A DNA stretch of 12,569 nucleotides from Clostridia bacterium (GCA_009929975.1 RZZF01000020.1:1-12569), one strand, 5' to 3'. Numbered from the stretch's first letter, positions 1-7,315 are shown. Translations and numbers: made by a program. Notes: generated by a model not told the origin, from the letters alone.

Positions 1-1289
1 TAATAAGGCCGGGCCTGCGCAAAGAGGCCCAGTTCCTGATAATTACGTCCGCAGTAGTAGGCCACTCCACCGCGATAATTATCGGGGTCAAGTTCGAAGG
101 CCTTGAGGTAATAAGGCAAAGACGCCTCATAATCAGCCTGGTTGAACAGGACCCGTCCCTGTTCACGGTACAGATCCACCACATCATCGGTGATCGGTGC
201 TAGCGCGTCTTCGACCTCGCGGCGCAGAGTCGCGGCATTCACATCGGATGATGGCAGCGTCAAATCATCCGGCAGATCCTGCAGCAGAGTACGTGCTTCG
301 AGCAGGGCATCCGCCTGTGCTTCCAGGCTGCCGGTCTCATTCCGGGCGGTCTGCAGCCATTCGGCAGCCTCAGCCAGACTGATCTGAGCCGGGTCAGGCG
401 TCGGTGAAGGGGTTGGAGCCGGAGTTGACGTCGGTGCCGGAGTCGCGGTTGGCGGACTGGTTGTCTCGGGCGGTGTTGTCTGAACCGGCACGGTTGTTTC
501 AATCGGATCGGCCGGAACGGATTCATCCGGGAAACGCTGTTGATAATCACTGAGGATCTGCTCAATGTCCGGATCATTCGCCGCCATAGTCTCCAGACGG
601 CTGACGAGCCATTCCAGACGCTGACGGTCCTCCGACTGGTCTGTGTTCCTGAACAGCGGCGGCAGCCAGCGGATCGCGGCAAAAATCAACAGACCGGAGA
701 CGAGAACGATCAGGACGATCGGTACAAGGGTCCGAATCAACTCCACAGGATCACGCGCTTCCTTGACAAAGGTCGCCTGGTCGGAGATCTCACCTTCCTG
801 CAAAACCTTCTGGACTTCCCGATCGCTGGCAAGCCGGACTTTGGCCGGCGGTCTGGATTTTTGCAGCAATGTCGCCGCGTTCAGCGCTGAGCCGACGGGT
901 TCCGGCTGATCATCCGGACGATCGATGTCCACGGGGCCGTCCGCTTTCAGCCGCTCCACTTCTTCCAGACTGGTTTCAGCCAGGTTCTCTGCCCTGGATG
1001 GTAAATGGCCCTGGCTGATCGCCCGGGTCAGATAGCTTGTCGCGTTATCCAGGTTTCCGTCGCGCGCCATTAAAAGTCCGGCAAGCAGTGAAGCCTGTCC
1101 GAATTCAGGATAATCGGCGATCAGACGACGCAGGGAAATCTGAGCGATGTCGTCGCTTCCCTGGTGAATCTGCTGTAGCGATTTATTGTAAAGATAGACG
1201 GCCTTTTCGCGATCGCGCGCACTGAGCAAGGCAGGCACTGCCTCACCTTGTATCGGTTCGATCTGATCAATGATCGCTTGCCAGTTCAC
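1..1289 (-). CDS. TPR-repeat membrane protein with a central transmembrane segment and Pro/Thr linker (partial, C-terminus outside window)
   Basis: An open frame runs from a GTG at 1289 to the window edge, giving 429 complete residues with no stop. The GTG is preceded by AGGAG with 6-base spacing, 10 bases after the folC stop. Residues about 27-95 look like degenerate TPR helices (AVYLYNKSLQQI, then a block around NLDNATSYLTRAI). A single hydrophobic segment lies at about 185-207 (LVPIVLIVLVSGLLIFAAI). It is followed by a charged stretch, a TPAPTSTPAPTPSPTP-type linker at about 274-300, an acidic helical region, and a clear TPR from about 369 (LFNQADYEASLPYYLKAFELDP) that continues off the window. 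There is no N-terminal signal peptide, so helical-repeat regions should lie on both sides of the membrane; which side is outside is not decided by the flanking charges. TPRs mediate protein-protein contacts. The partner is unknown and I recognise no specific family. Confidence 0.85.
   Translation of the reverse strand, partial: MNWQAIIDQIEPIQGEAVPALLSARDREKAVYLYNKSLQQIHQGSDDIAQISLRRLIADYPEFGQASLLAGLLMARDGNLDNATSYLTRAISQGHLPSRAENLAETSLEEVERLKADGPVDIDRPDDQPEPVGSALNAATLLQKSRPPAKVRLASDREVQKVLQEGEISDQATFVKEARDPVELIRTLVPIVLIVLVSGLLIFAAIRWLPPLFRNTDQSEDRQRLEWLVSRLETMAANDPDIEQILSDYQQRFPDESVPADPIETTVPVQTTPPETTSPPTATPAPTSTPAPTPSPTPDPAQISLAEAAEWLQTARNETGSLEAQADALLEARTLLQDLPDDLTLPSSDVNAATLRREVEDALAPITDDVVDLYREQGRVLFNQADYEASLPYYLKAFELDPDNYRGGVAYYCGRNYQELGLFAQARPY
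390..470 (-). repeat. Pro/Thr-rich linker-coding segment of the TPR protein
   Basis: Low-complexity sequence encodes alternating Thr-Pro, Ala-Pro and Ser-Pro at about residues 274-300. Such linkers are typical of extracellular, wall-spanning regions of Clostridia. This is one of three such linkers in the window, with those at 4015-4140 and 5352-5480, and is GC-rich like its surroundings. Confidence 0.7.
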
Positions 1290-1299
1290 AAACGGCTCC

Positions 1300-2712
1300 T
1301 TAACAGTCAAGTTCTGCCCATGCGGCGCGAATCGCGCCCATCAGGTACAAAGATCCAAACGCGCAGACCGGCCACTGATTCTGCTCTGCCAGACGGGACG
1401 CCTGGCGAACCGCGTCTTTCGGGTCTTCAGCAACCTGTACGATATCTTTCATATTATAGCCTGAGCCGCCTGTATTAGGCAATTGCCGCAATTGTTGTTC
1501 AACCGCATCCGCCAGCTGGACAGCCGGCAGCGCACGCGGGTTGTCCGGGGCGGTGCAGATCACAGCCGACACCTGGTAGGCCGCAAAGGGGCTGATAACA
1601 GCAGCCAGCATGTCAACCACATCTTTATCTGCCAGCATGCCTGCAACCAGGATCAGCGGCTGTCCGGGCAACAGGCGGTCGAGTGTCCGGCGCAGTGCCA
1701 GGCAGCTTTGTCCGTTATGGGCACCATCGATCAGAACCGGCGGCTGACTGCGCAGCCGTTCCATCCGGGCCGGCCAGCGGGCCGCCGCGACGCCTATGAC
1801 TGCGGCCTTGCGGTCAGCCAGACCGAGATCAAGACAGCAGCGAACCGCAAGCTGCGCGTTCATCGGCTGGAAGACCGCCAGCATACTGGTTGCCAGTTCC
1901 AGTTTCAGTGATGTGATCTGGAAACGCTGCCCCGACCAGTCATAGTTGAGCGGCAGAATCGTCTCCCAACTGACCAGGTGCAAAGTGGAATTTTCCTGCC
2001 GGCAGCGCGTGGTGATGACCTGAAGCGCGGCAGCCTGATCATCGGCAGACAGATCAAGATCGCGCGGATCGTAAAGATAGACCGGGACACCCGGTTTGAT
2101 GATACCGGCCTTTTCCCCTGCGATGTCCCTGATTGTCGGTCCCAGCCGGTCCATATGGTCAAAGCCGAGTGCCGTGATCAGGCAGGCCAGTGGCTGACTG
2201 ATGATATTCGTTGAGTCGAAGCGGCCGCCAAGACCGGTTTCCAGAACCACAATCTGACAATCCCGATCGTGGAAGTAGCAAAAAGTCATCGCCGTCAGCA
2301 GCTCAAATTCCGTCGGATGCTCCAGTCCCTCGGCGAGCATCTGATCGACACAGCGCTTGATCACTTCCATCAGGCGGGCAAACTCAGCCGGAGCGATTTC
2401 ACCGTGGGTTTCATCAGCCTGCCAGGCTTGCATCCCGGATAGACCATCCAGAACACGGATCCGCTCAGTCAGCCGATTAATATAGGGGGAGGTAAACAAC
2501 CCGGTCCGATAACCGGCAGCCGCCAGGATATTGGCGGTATAAACGCTGACGGATCCTTTGCCGTTGGTCCCGGCCACATGCAGGCAGCGCAGCTGCTCCT
2601 GCGGATTTCCCAACAGGTCCATCAGCCGCTGCATCCGCTGCAGACCGAGCCGGATGCCGAAGCGCAAAGATTCCGACAGATATTGCCGTGCTTCCTGAAA
2701 TGTCATGCTCAT
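1300..2712 (-). CDS. folC: Bifunctional folylpolyglutamate synthase / dihydrofolate synthase
   Basis: This 470-residue cytoplasmic ATP-dependent ligase adds glutamate to dihydropteroate and/or to folate poly-gamma-glutamate chains, which retains folates in the cell. The Mur-ligase fold signatures are all present: P-loop HVAGTNGKGSV at 45-55; the second FolC signature ETGLGGRFDSTNI at 158-170; GFDHMDRLGPTIRDIAGEKAGIIK-type motif at about 183-206; and the C-terminal-domain motif WPARMERL followed by LIDGAHN. The length is slightly above the usual 420-440 residues, partly from a short insert around 89-106. The start ATG overlaps the stop of the GtrA-family gene in an ATGA (4 bases), implying translational coupling; an in-frame ATG two codons later (MSM) is an alternative start. 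The TPR gene follows after 10 bases. Family assignment is secure; whether it has both activities or only the polyglutamylating one cannot be read from sequence. Confidence 0.95.
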   Translation of the reverse strand: MSMTFQEARQYLSESLRFGIRLGLQRMQRLMDLLGNPQEQLRCLHVAGTNGKGSVSVYTANILAAAGYRTGLFTSPYINRLTERIRVLDGLSGMQAWQADETHGEIAPAEFARLMEVIKRCVDQMLAEGLEHPTEFELLTAMTFCYFHDRDCQIVVLETGLGGRFDSTNIISQPLACLITALGFDHMDRLGPTIRDIAGEKAGIIKPGVPVYLYDPRDLDLSADDQAAALQVITTRCRQENSTLHLVSWETILPLNYDWSGQRFQITSLKLELATSMLAVFQPMNAQLAVRCCLDLGLADRKAAVIGVAAARWPARMERLRSQPPVLIDGAHNGQSCLALRRTLDRLLPGQPLILVAGMLADKDVVDMLAAVISPFAAYQVSAVICTAPDNPRALPAVQLADAVEQQLRQLPNTGGSGYNMKDIVQVAEDPKDAVRQASRLAEQNQWPVCAFGSLYLMGAIRAAWAELDC

Positions 2713-3224
2713 TGTGAGCCTCCCATGTCCGGCTCTTTGCGATGCTGCTGAACGAAGACAAAAAACTTGCTGATCAGGTAATTACCAACAATGACGAAGA
2801 TCTGGGAAAGCAGCTTGCTGATCAGCAGCTCCCAGCGCCAGATGTGAATCGTCTGGGTCAGACCGATCACATCGTATAGAAATGCCATCGCGCCATACTC
2901 AAAAACCAAAGAGACAATCACGCGTGACGCGAAAAAGCGAACCATTTCCTGCAAAACCGGCGCGTTGGAGCGAAAGACCAGGAGGCGGTTGGCGACATAG
3001 GCAAACAGGATGGAAGCCGGAATCGCGACCGCGTTCGACATCCACCAGAAGCGATAGCCGACGACGCGGCTGAGCAATGAAAAAACAGCGAGATTGACCA
3101 GCGTCGTCATCCCACCCACGATCAGATACGTGATGACTTCCCGATTGAAAACAAGGCGAAGCCAATGGCTCCATCGCGAAGAATCACCAGGCGCCGGAAA
3201 CTTCGGCTGGATATTGTCCTCCAT
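2709..3224 (-). CDS. GtrA-family multipass membrane protein
   Basis: A 171-residue protein with four predicted membrane helices at about 31-53, 60-82, 95-120 and 133-157. GtrA-family hallmarks are visible: the YLIVGGMTTLVNLAVF-type first helix, ANRLLVF at 78-84 and the terminal NYLISKFFVF at 148-157. GtrA-like proteins are generally thought to help move polyprenyl-phosphate-linked sugars across the membrane for decoration of surface polymers; the substrate here is not predictable. I chose the ATG at 3224. It lies one base after the TGA of the cohesin gene and has a GGGTGG ribosome site that overlaps the end of that gene. A longer reading from 3383 would run backwards through the upstream gene's acidic tail and has a non-GtrA N-terminus. 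The gene is coupled on both sides: a 1-base gap upstream and a 4-base overlap with folC downstream. Confidence 0.9.
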   Translation of the reverse strand: MEDNIQPKFPAPGDSSRWSHWLRLVFNREVITYLIVGGMTTLVNLAVFSLLSRVVGYRFWWMSNAVAIPASILFAYVANRLLVFRSNAPVLQEMVRFFASRVIVSLVFEYGAMAFLYDVIGLTQTIHIWRWELLISKLLSQIFVIVGNYLISKFFVFVQQHRKEPDMGGSQ

Positions 3225-3225
3225 G

Positions 3226-4899
3226 TCAGTCCACCCTTTTGACCGGTGGAATTTTCGGCAATTGATCGAGCAGCGGATCTGACGGGCCCTGATCGTCAGG
3301 TCCCTGATCAAAACCATCAAAGTGGTCATCATCACCATCGTAGGGATCATCATCATGCGGGCCCTGGCGCCGGGCGCGGACAACCAGCCAGATCACCAGT
3401 CCGATCAGCACAATGGAGAGCACCGCCAGAATAATCGCGATTAACATCCAGGGCAGGCGGTCAACCGGTTGTTCCGGCGTTGTGACCGGTGAATCCGTTG
3501 GCTCTGTTACGACGCCGGCATCTGGTGTCGCCAGATCGGTCAGCGGATATGGATTGATCCGGTTGAAGGCATCGTTGTAGACATAGAATCCGACATTACC
3601 GAGCTGATCCATCAGGTAAACCAGATAGACATCACGATCGGCGTCCGGATACAAAGCGGGGTCCTGCTGCCAGGCGGTCAGATCTTCATTGTTATAGATC
3701 AGGTTCTTCTCTATAAAACCTGCCGGGACAGCGGTATCATCCGGCTTCTGCATCCAGATATAACTGCTGACCGGGACGGTCATCGGCAGATACGGATAAA
3801 CCAGCTGATTGGTTTCATCATAGATATGATAGCCTGTGTAGCCCTTCTCGTCCGTCAGATAGAGCATGATCAGTTCGCCGTGTTTTGACTCAAATCCGAC
3901 GACGGTCTGATCGCCGATTGTCACGAGCGTCCGGTAAAATCCTTCCGGTACGATGAATCCAAGCGGCAGATCCATGACAACATAACGTGAGCCGTCCGGC
4001 AGATCGATGGCCGCTGGAGGGACCGGCGTCGGGCTTGGTGTCGGACTTGGTGTCGGCGTTGGTGATGGCGTTGGAGTTGGGGTCGCTTCTGGCGTCGGCG
4101 ACGGGGTTGGTGTCGGTGACGGCGTTGGTGTCGGTGCTGGTTTGATGGCCGTCACTGTATATGTTCGTTTTTCACCATTTTCAGCCGTAACGACTATTTC
4201 AATCTTGGTATTTCCACTGCCGAGAGAAATTGTGCCGCCACCAGCTACACTTGCTTTGTCATCATCTTTTTGAGCTGTTACAGTTAATTTATCTAGATCT
4301 GATGGAACACGCACCTCATAGTTCAATCGTTCTGAAGAAAAGTCTGGACTCAAATTTCCTGCAGATAACGAAATACTGCTGAGTCTATTATTGTCAGAGC
4401 GAACAACCGGAGCTTGAACTGTTATGTTAACCGATGAGCCAAAAGTCATCGACACTTCGTTTAAGTTCATATCTGCAAAGGCTTCTGCTCTCTCAATTTT
4501 AATGTTGCCAGTACCGCTTGTATTCTTCGTTTTGAAATATACACCAACTAAATATGTTTGACCTGATATGGGGATTTCTCCGCCATAACTTGTTATAGTA
4601 ATCAAATTACCGGTTTGTGAAGCCTCAAATGATCCAGTTCCTGCTAGTTGTTCTGATTTTTGATATGTAAATAGGGTATCATCATACGAAACAACAATTG
4701 GACCAAATCCTGACAAGGTAGGTGCTCGATCAACAGCTAGAACGACACGAAAGTCCTGATTTTGTTCAAGTGTTGTGCTTCGAGTTAGTATAACTAATGA
4801 CCCTTCAGAATTACTGGTTGCTTGAGCAGGTGCAACCAAAAAATTAAACAATATGGACATAATAAATACTAATACTACAAGCCTAGATTTATTTATCAT
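3226..4899 (-). CDS. Secreted, membrane-anchored cohesin / cadherin-like protein (putative scaffold for the adjacent dockerin enzyme)
   Basis: A 557-residue surface protein. From the chosen ATG it has a signal peptide ending near APAQA (residue 27). A type I cohesin-like domain follows at about 33-163: VVSYDDTLF matches the family's YDPxxL strand, and ERAEAFADMNLNEVSMTFGSS matches the conserved AFADN...TTF segment. A bacterial cadherin-like beta-sandwich (pfam12733 type) lies at about 169-253, then a PTPTPSPTP linker at about 254-295. Next come two copies of an unnamed module, each VPxGF ... LxYLxDxxGxxGxYxY ... PYP, at about 305-375 and 380-455. A membrane helix at about 483-508 is followed by RARRQG and an Asp-rich tail. 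Known cohesins bind dockerins with high affinity, and the gene immediately upstream (17-base gap) ends in a dockerin. Odd: residues up to the linker are AT-rich DNA and the rest is GC-rich, so the gene looks chimeric. The domain calls are firm; the binding partnership is inferred. Confidence 0.85.
   Translation of the reverse strand: MINKSRLVVLVFIMSILFNFLVAPAQATSNSEGSLVILTRSTTLEQNQDFRVVLAVDRAPTLSGFGPIVVSYDDTLFTYQKSEQLAGTGSFEASQTGNLITITSYGGEIPISGQTYLVGVYFKTKNTSGTGNIKIERAEAFADMNLNEVSMTFGSSVNITVQAPVVRSDNNRLSSISLSAGNLSPDFSSERLNYEVRVPSDLDKLTVTAQKDDDKASVAGGGTISLGSGNTKIEIVVTAENGEKRTYTVTAIKPAPTPTPSPTPTPSPTPEATPTPTPSPTPTPSPTPSPTPVPPAAIDLPDGSRYVVMDLPLGFIVPEGFYRTLVTIGDQTVVGFESKHGELIMLYLTDEKGYTGYHIYDETNQLVYPYLPMTVPVSSYIWMQKPDDTAVPAGFIEKNLIYNNEDLTAWQQDPALYPDADRDVYLVYLMDQLGNVGFYVYNDAFNRINPYPLTDLATPDAGVVTEPTDSPVTTPEQPVDRLPWMLIAIILAVLSIVLIGLVIWLVVRARRQGPHDDDPYDGDDDHFDGFDQGPDDQGPSDPLLDQLPKIPPVKRVD
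4015..4140 (-). repeat. PTPSPTP linker repeat in the cohesin gene, also the composition breakpoint
   Basis: Imperfect short repeats encode about 42 residues of Thr-Pro and Ser-Pro. On the plus strand they read as runs of ggtgtcggcgttgg-type units. The 60 bases at 4081-4140 are 42/60 G+C; the next 60 bases (4141-4200), outside the repeat, are 24/60. The change from GC-rich to AT-rich DNA therefore coincides with the end of this repeat. Confidence 0.8.
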
Positions 4900-4907
4900 C
4901 AGGTATA

Positions 4908-4912
4908 CCCTC
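4908..4912 (-). promoter_or_regulatory. Ribosome binding site that fixes the cohesin gene start
   Basis: GAGGG lies 8 bases upstream of the ATG at 4899. A possible in-frame TTG at 4914 overlaps this site and has no ribosome site of its own, and the ATG start places the signal peptide correctly (MINKSRLVVLVF...). I therefore use 4899 rather than 4914. Confidence 0.65.
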
Positions 4913-4916
4913 AATT

Positions 4917-7256
4917 CTATCTCTTTTGATCTATCGTCATTTTCTGCTGTATATGTCGAAGTGTTAACGTTAGATCTATTGTGTTTACCTTGCCATCACC
5001 ATTGCTGTCAGATGCCGCAATCGATGCATTTGATAATTCCATACGGCCTTGTATATATCGAAGTGCAGCAGTTAGATCAATTGTGTTAATTTTTCCATCA
5101 CCATTTATGTCCCCATATATGATGATTTCATATATCTTTAGTGTTTGTCCGTCTTTCCCAATATTAGCTGTAACTCCAGACCCAACAACATCACTACAGA
5201 TTGATCCATCAGGATTGTGTAAAGTAATGCTATATGTTGGATCACAAGTAAGATTCGCCAATATATTATCAGCTCGATTATTCTCTCCACTGATATCAAT
5301 ACCGGTAATTTTATTCTCTTCGATCAAATAGGTATCACTGACAATTTCAGCAGGAGGAGGGCTGGGTGTTACTGTTGGTACTGGGGTCGGTGACACAGCC
5401 GGTGATGGTGCCACTGTTGGGGTCGGTGACACAGTCGGTGATGGTGTCACTATGGGGGTCGGTGAAACAGTAGGTGATGGAATGATGTTGCTATTGTCGC
5501 GTCGTACAATATTCAATTTATATACACGTTGATTGCCGTTTTCAGAAACAACTTCAATATTGATATTATTATTTCCAACACTTAGGTTGACCGTACGACT
5601 TCTCTGTACGCTCGCCTTATCTGATACTGGCACAACGTCAATAACCGCTGATGTTACATTATTCTCAACGATGAAAGAATATCCGCTCGCCGTATCCGGA
5701 ACAAAGTTAGGAGTAACATCTTTTTGATTTACTTTCATTGACTTAAGCCAATTATTTGGATTGCCGCTATTCAATGGGGCTGGGCAGGGAGATGAAGGCA
5801 TGTTGTTATAGACCGGAATAATAAATAATTTCGATTCGTCAAGCATTTCCATACTGTCATAAGCTTCATGTAAATCTCTTGACTCTTGATATGGAGCTTG
5901 CACATTTGTCATGTACTGATGCCAAAACAACTCACCATCTGAATTATCAACATCGAATTTTTGAGTGTACAGTGTATTTTGTCCTACAATAATATAACTT
6001 GATCCGATATATTTTGCCCCACCAACAATTGATTTGAGACGATCATTCCATGGAATCAGCAGTCGATCATCCGTAGATGTCTGTTCAATTTTTCTCCCTG
6101 GACCAAATTTTGCAAATTGTAAACCGTACATTACTGCTTCAAGTGGACCGGTTGAATCGAAAGCACCAATGTTGTAGAAATTGAAATGTCCATCATAGTC
6201 AGTTGTTATATCATCCTCAGAGTAAGGTATATTTTTGCGAATTAAATAGTTAATCAAATCTTGTGAAAACGTCCCTGTGACTGAGGGAGATGGGGAAAGT
6301 CCTGAGCTGACCTCTAGTTTTGACCTTGATGCAAGATGATATGGACTAACTTCACTCTCTTTTGCTGCTACCATAAAAGCTTCGGAAAACATCATGCTAG
6401 CCGGTTGACCTGATGACTCATTCAAATAGGTAAAAGAAGTATTTGCCATGAATGAATTGTTGAGAATTTTTTCCACGCCTTGTTGGCTATGAACAGACTC
6501 TTCCTCATCATATGACAAAGACTCGAACTGAAAAATTCGTATCGGGCTTAAAAAATTCCTTGGATCCATATAAAACTCAATTGTTGACCGACTAGCAGCA
6601 TACCAGTTGGTATTATGAAAATAAACCCACTTATTTGTAGCCCAATTGTATGCGAACGAGTCAGTAGATCTCCAATTTTCATTGATGCCGTACCATAGCA
6701 AACTACGACCAGCCACATTTTGATTGTTGATAACATTTGACCAATCTAAATTGGTGTGGAGTGCTCTATAAGTCCATTGTGGATATACTTTATTCAATGC
6801 ACGAAGATAAACACGATAACTCTCAGGAAAACCTTGCTCATCCAACGCTAACTCAAATTCTTCGTTTATTCCTTCTGGATATAATTCGACTAGGGCAGAA
6901 TGGATATACCCATCTTTGGGATTTCCAGCCTGATCAAAATAGTTTAGTTTATACCAAATATCACTCGCATAGGTATTGAGATATTCTCCCTTTACAGAAG
7001 CAATAACCTGCACGATATGGCCTCTTGGCAGAGATGTAATGACACTTGAAGTTGTTGAGGGTAGAGCTCGAACATTTGCACTTGTATTGACATTGATCCA
7101 CCCTAATCGATCAAGTTCTGTATCAGCATTAACATAATTATTCGACGAAGAAAAAAAACCGAATTGCAAAAATATGCTAACAAATAGCAAACCAACTAAA
7201 GTAAAAGCAAAAATAGAAAGATATCGCTTTTTCTGTACACAAAAGATTCTTGACAC
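4917..7256 (-). CDS. Secreted SH3b-glucosaminidase with cadherin-like domain and C-terminal type I dockerin
   Basis: A 779-residue secreted peptidoglycan hydrolase, probably an endo-beta-N-acetylglucosaminidase (GH73-like) cleaving the wall glycan. Order of domains: signal peptide/hydrophobic segment at about 13-37, with possible cleavage near VNA at 44; SH3b at about 51-127 (WINVNTSANVRALPSTTSSV); glucosaminidase at about 134-487, with the family motifs DPRNFLSPIRIFQFE, SPYHLASRSKLEVSSG, FNFYNIGAF, GGAKYIGSSYIIVGQNTLY and QKFDV; E314 in SKLE is the likely catalytic acid by family position. A cadherin-like sandwich follows at about 501-585, a PSPTVSPTP linker at about 593-637, a beta-rich pre-dockerin segment at about 640-713, and a dockerin at about 715-775 with two calcium loops (D716-D727, D750-D761). 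The start is a GTG with GGGGGA about 5 bases upstream. The gene is uniformly AT-rich, unlike the paralogous gene upstream. The dockerin implies docking to a cohesin, and the next gene encodes one. Confidence 0.9.
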   Translation of the reverse strand: MSRIFCVQKKRYLSIFAFTLVGLLFVSIFLQFGFFSSSNNYVNADTELDRLGWINVNTSANVRALPSTTSSVITSLPRGHIVQVIASVKGEYLNTYASDIWYKLNYFDQAGNPKDGYIHSALVELYPEGINEEFELALDEQGFPESYRVYLRALNKVYPQWTYRALHTNLDWSNVINNQNVAGRSLLWYGINENWRSTDSFAYNWATNKWVYFHNTNWYAASRSTIEFYMDPRNFLSPIRIFQFESLSYDEEESVHSQQGVEKILNNSFMANTSFTYLNESSGQPASMMFSEAFMVAAKESEVSPYHLASRSKLEVSSGLSPSPSVTGTFSQDLINYLIRKNIPYSEDDITTDYDGHFNFYNIGAFDSTGPLEAVMYGLQFAKFGPGRKIEQTSTDDRLLIPWNDRLKSIVGGAKYIGSSYIIVGQNTLYTQKFDVDNSDGELFWHQYMTNVQAPYQESRDLHEAYDSMEMLDESKLFIIPVYNNMPSSPCPAPLNSGNPNNWLKSMKVNQKDVTPNFVPDTASGYSFIVENNVTSAVIDVVPVSDKASVQRSRTVNLSVGNNNINIEVVSENGNQRVYKLNIVRRDNSNIIPSPTVSPTPIVTPSPTVSPTPTVAPSPAVSPTPVPTVTPSPPPAEIVSDTYLIEENKITGIDISGENNRADNILANLTCDPTYSITLHNPDGSICSDVVGSGVTANIGKDGQTLKIYEIIIYGDINGDGKINTIDLTAALRYIQGRMELSNASIAASDSNGDGKVNTIDLTLTLRHIQQKMTIDQKR
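5383..5480 (-). repeat. 36-base tandem repeat encoding the PSPTVSPTP linker
   Basis: Three successive units begin with ggggtcggtga on the plus strand at 5383, 5419 and 5455, an exact 36-base spacing. The first two are nearly identical and the third decays after about 26 bases. Each unit encodes 12 residues of the PSP-x-VSPTP-xVx pattern, so the linker has grown by in-frame unit duplication. Confidence 0.8.
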
Positions 7257-7286
7257 AGCGATCCCCCATAATTTTATACAGTGAAA

Positions 7287-7315
7287 ATTATACAGAGTTA
7301 TCTTATCACAAAAAC
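7287..7315 (-). promoter_or_regulatory. Possible sigma-A-type promoter for the dockerin enzyme and downstream genes
   Basis: The only sizeable gap in the window, 7257-7377 (121 bases, AT-rich), holds a perfect TATAAT at 7287-7292 on the minus strand, 31 bases before the GTG start. With a 17-base spacer the -35 position reads GTTTTT, a weak match; a better TTGTGA at 7306-7311 is only 13 bases away, too close. The surroundings are AT-rich, so a chance TATAAT is quite possible. I see no convincing terminator hairpin after the upstream gene. Confidence 0.3.

Noticed and set aside
260..682. Minus-strand frame of 140 codons overlapping the TPR gene
   Set aside because: It is a shifted reading of the TPR gene, which has a ribosome site, a membrane helix and TPR sequence in the other frame; this product is Arg/Pro-rich and meaningless.
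3225..3383. A longer N-terminus for the GtrA-family protein, starting at 3383
   Set aside because: This stretch is antisense-free but out of frame with the upstream gene's Asp-rich tail, gives a Met/Arg-rich sequence unlike any GtrA protein, and a good ribosome site precedes the ATG at 3224.
4007..4273. Plus-strand frame encoding a Gly/Val-rich repetitive peptide
   Set aside because: It is the complement of the PTPSPTP linker codons; no ribosome site or independent evidence of coding.
4912..4914. TTG as the start of the cohesin gene, five codons upstream of the ATG at 4899
   Set aside because: The TTG overlaps the GAGGG ribosome site that serves the ATG and has no ribosome site of its own; the ATG also gives a normal signal peptide.
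5383..5480. Regularly spaced repeats that might suggest a CRISPR array
   Set aside because: The repeats are contiguous, in frame, without unique spacers, and encode a Pro/Thr linker.
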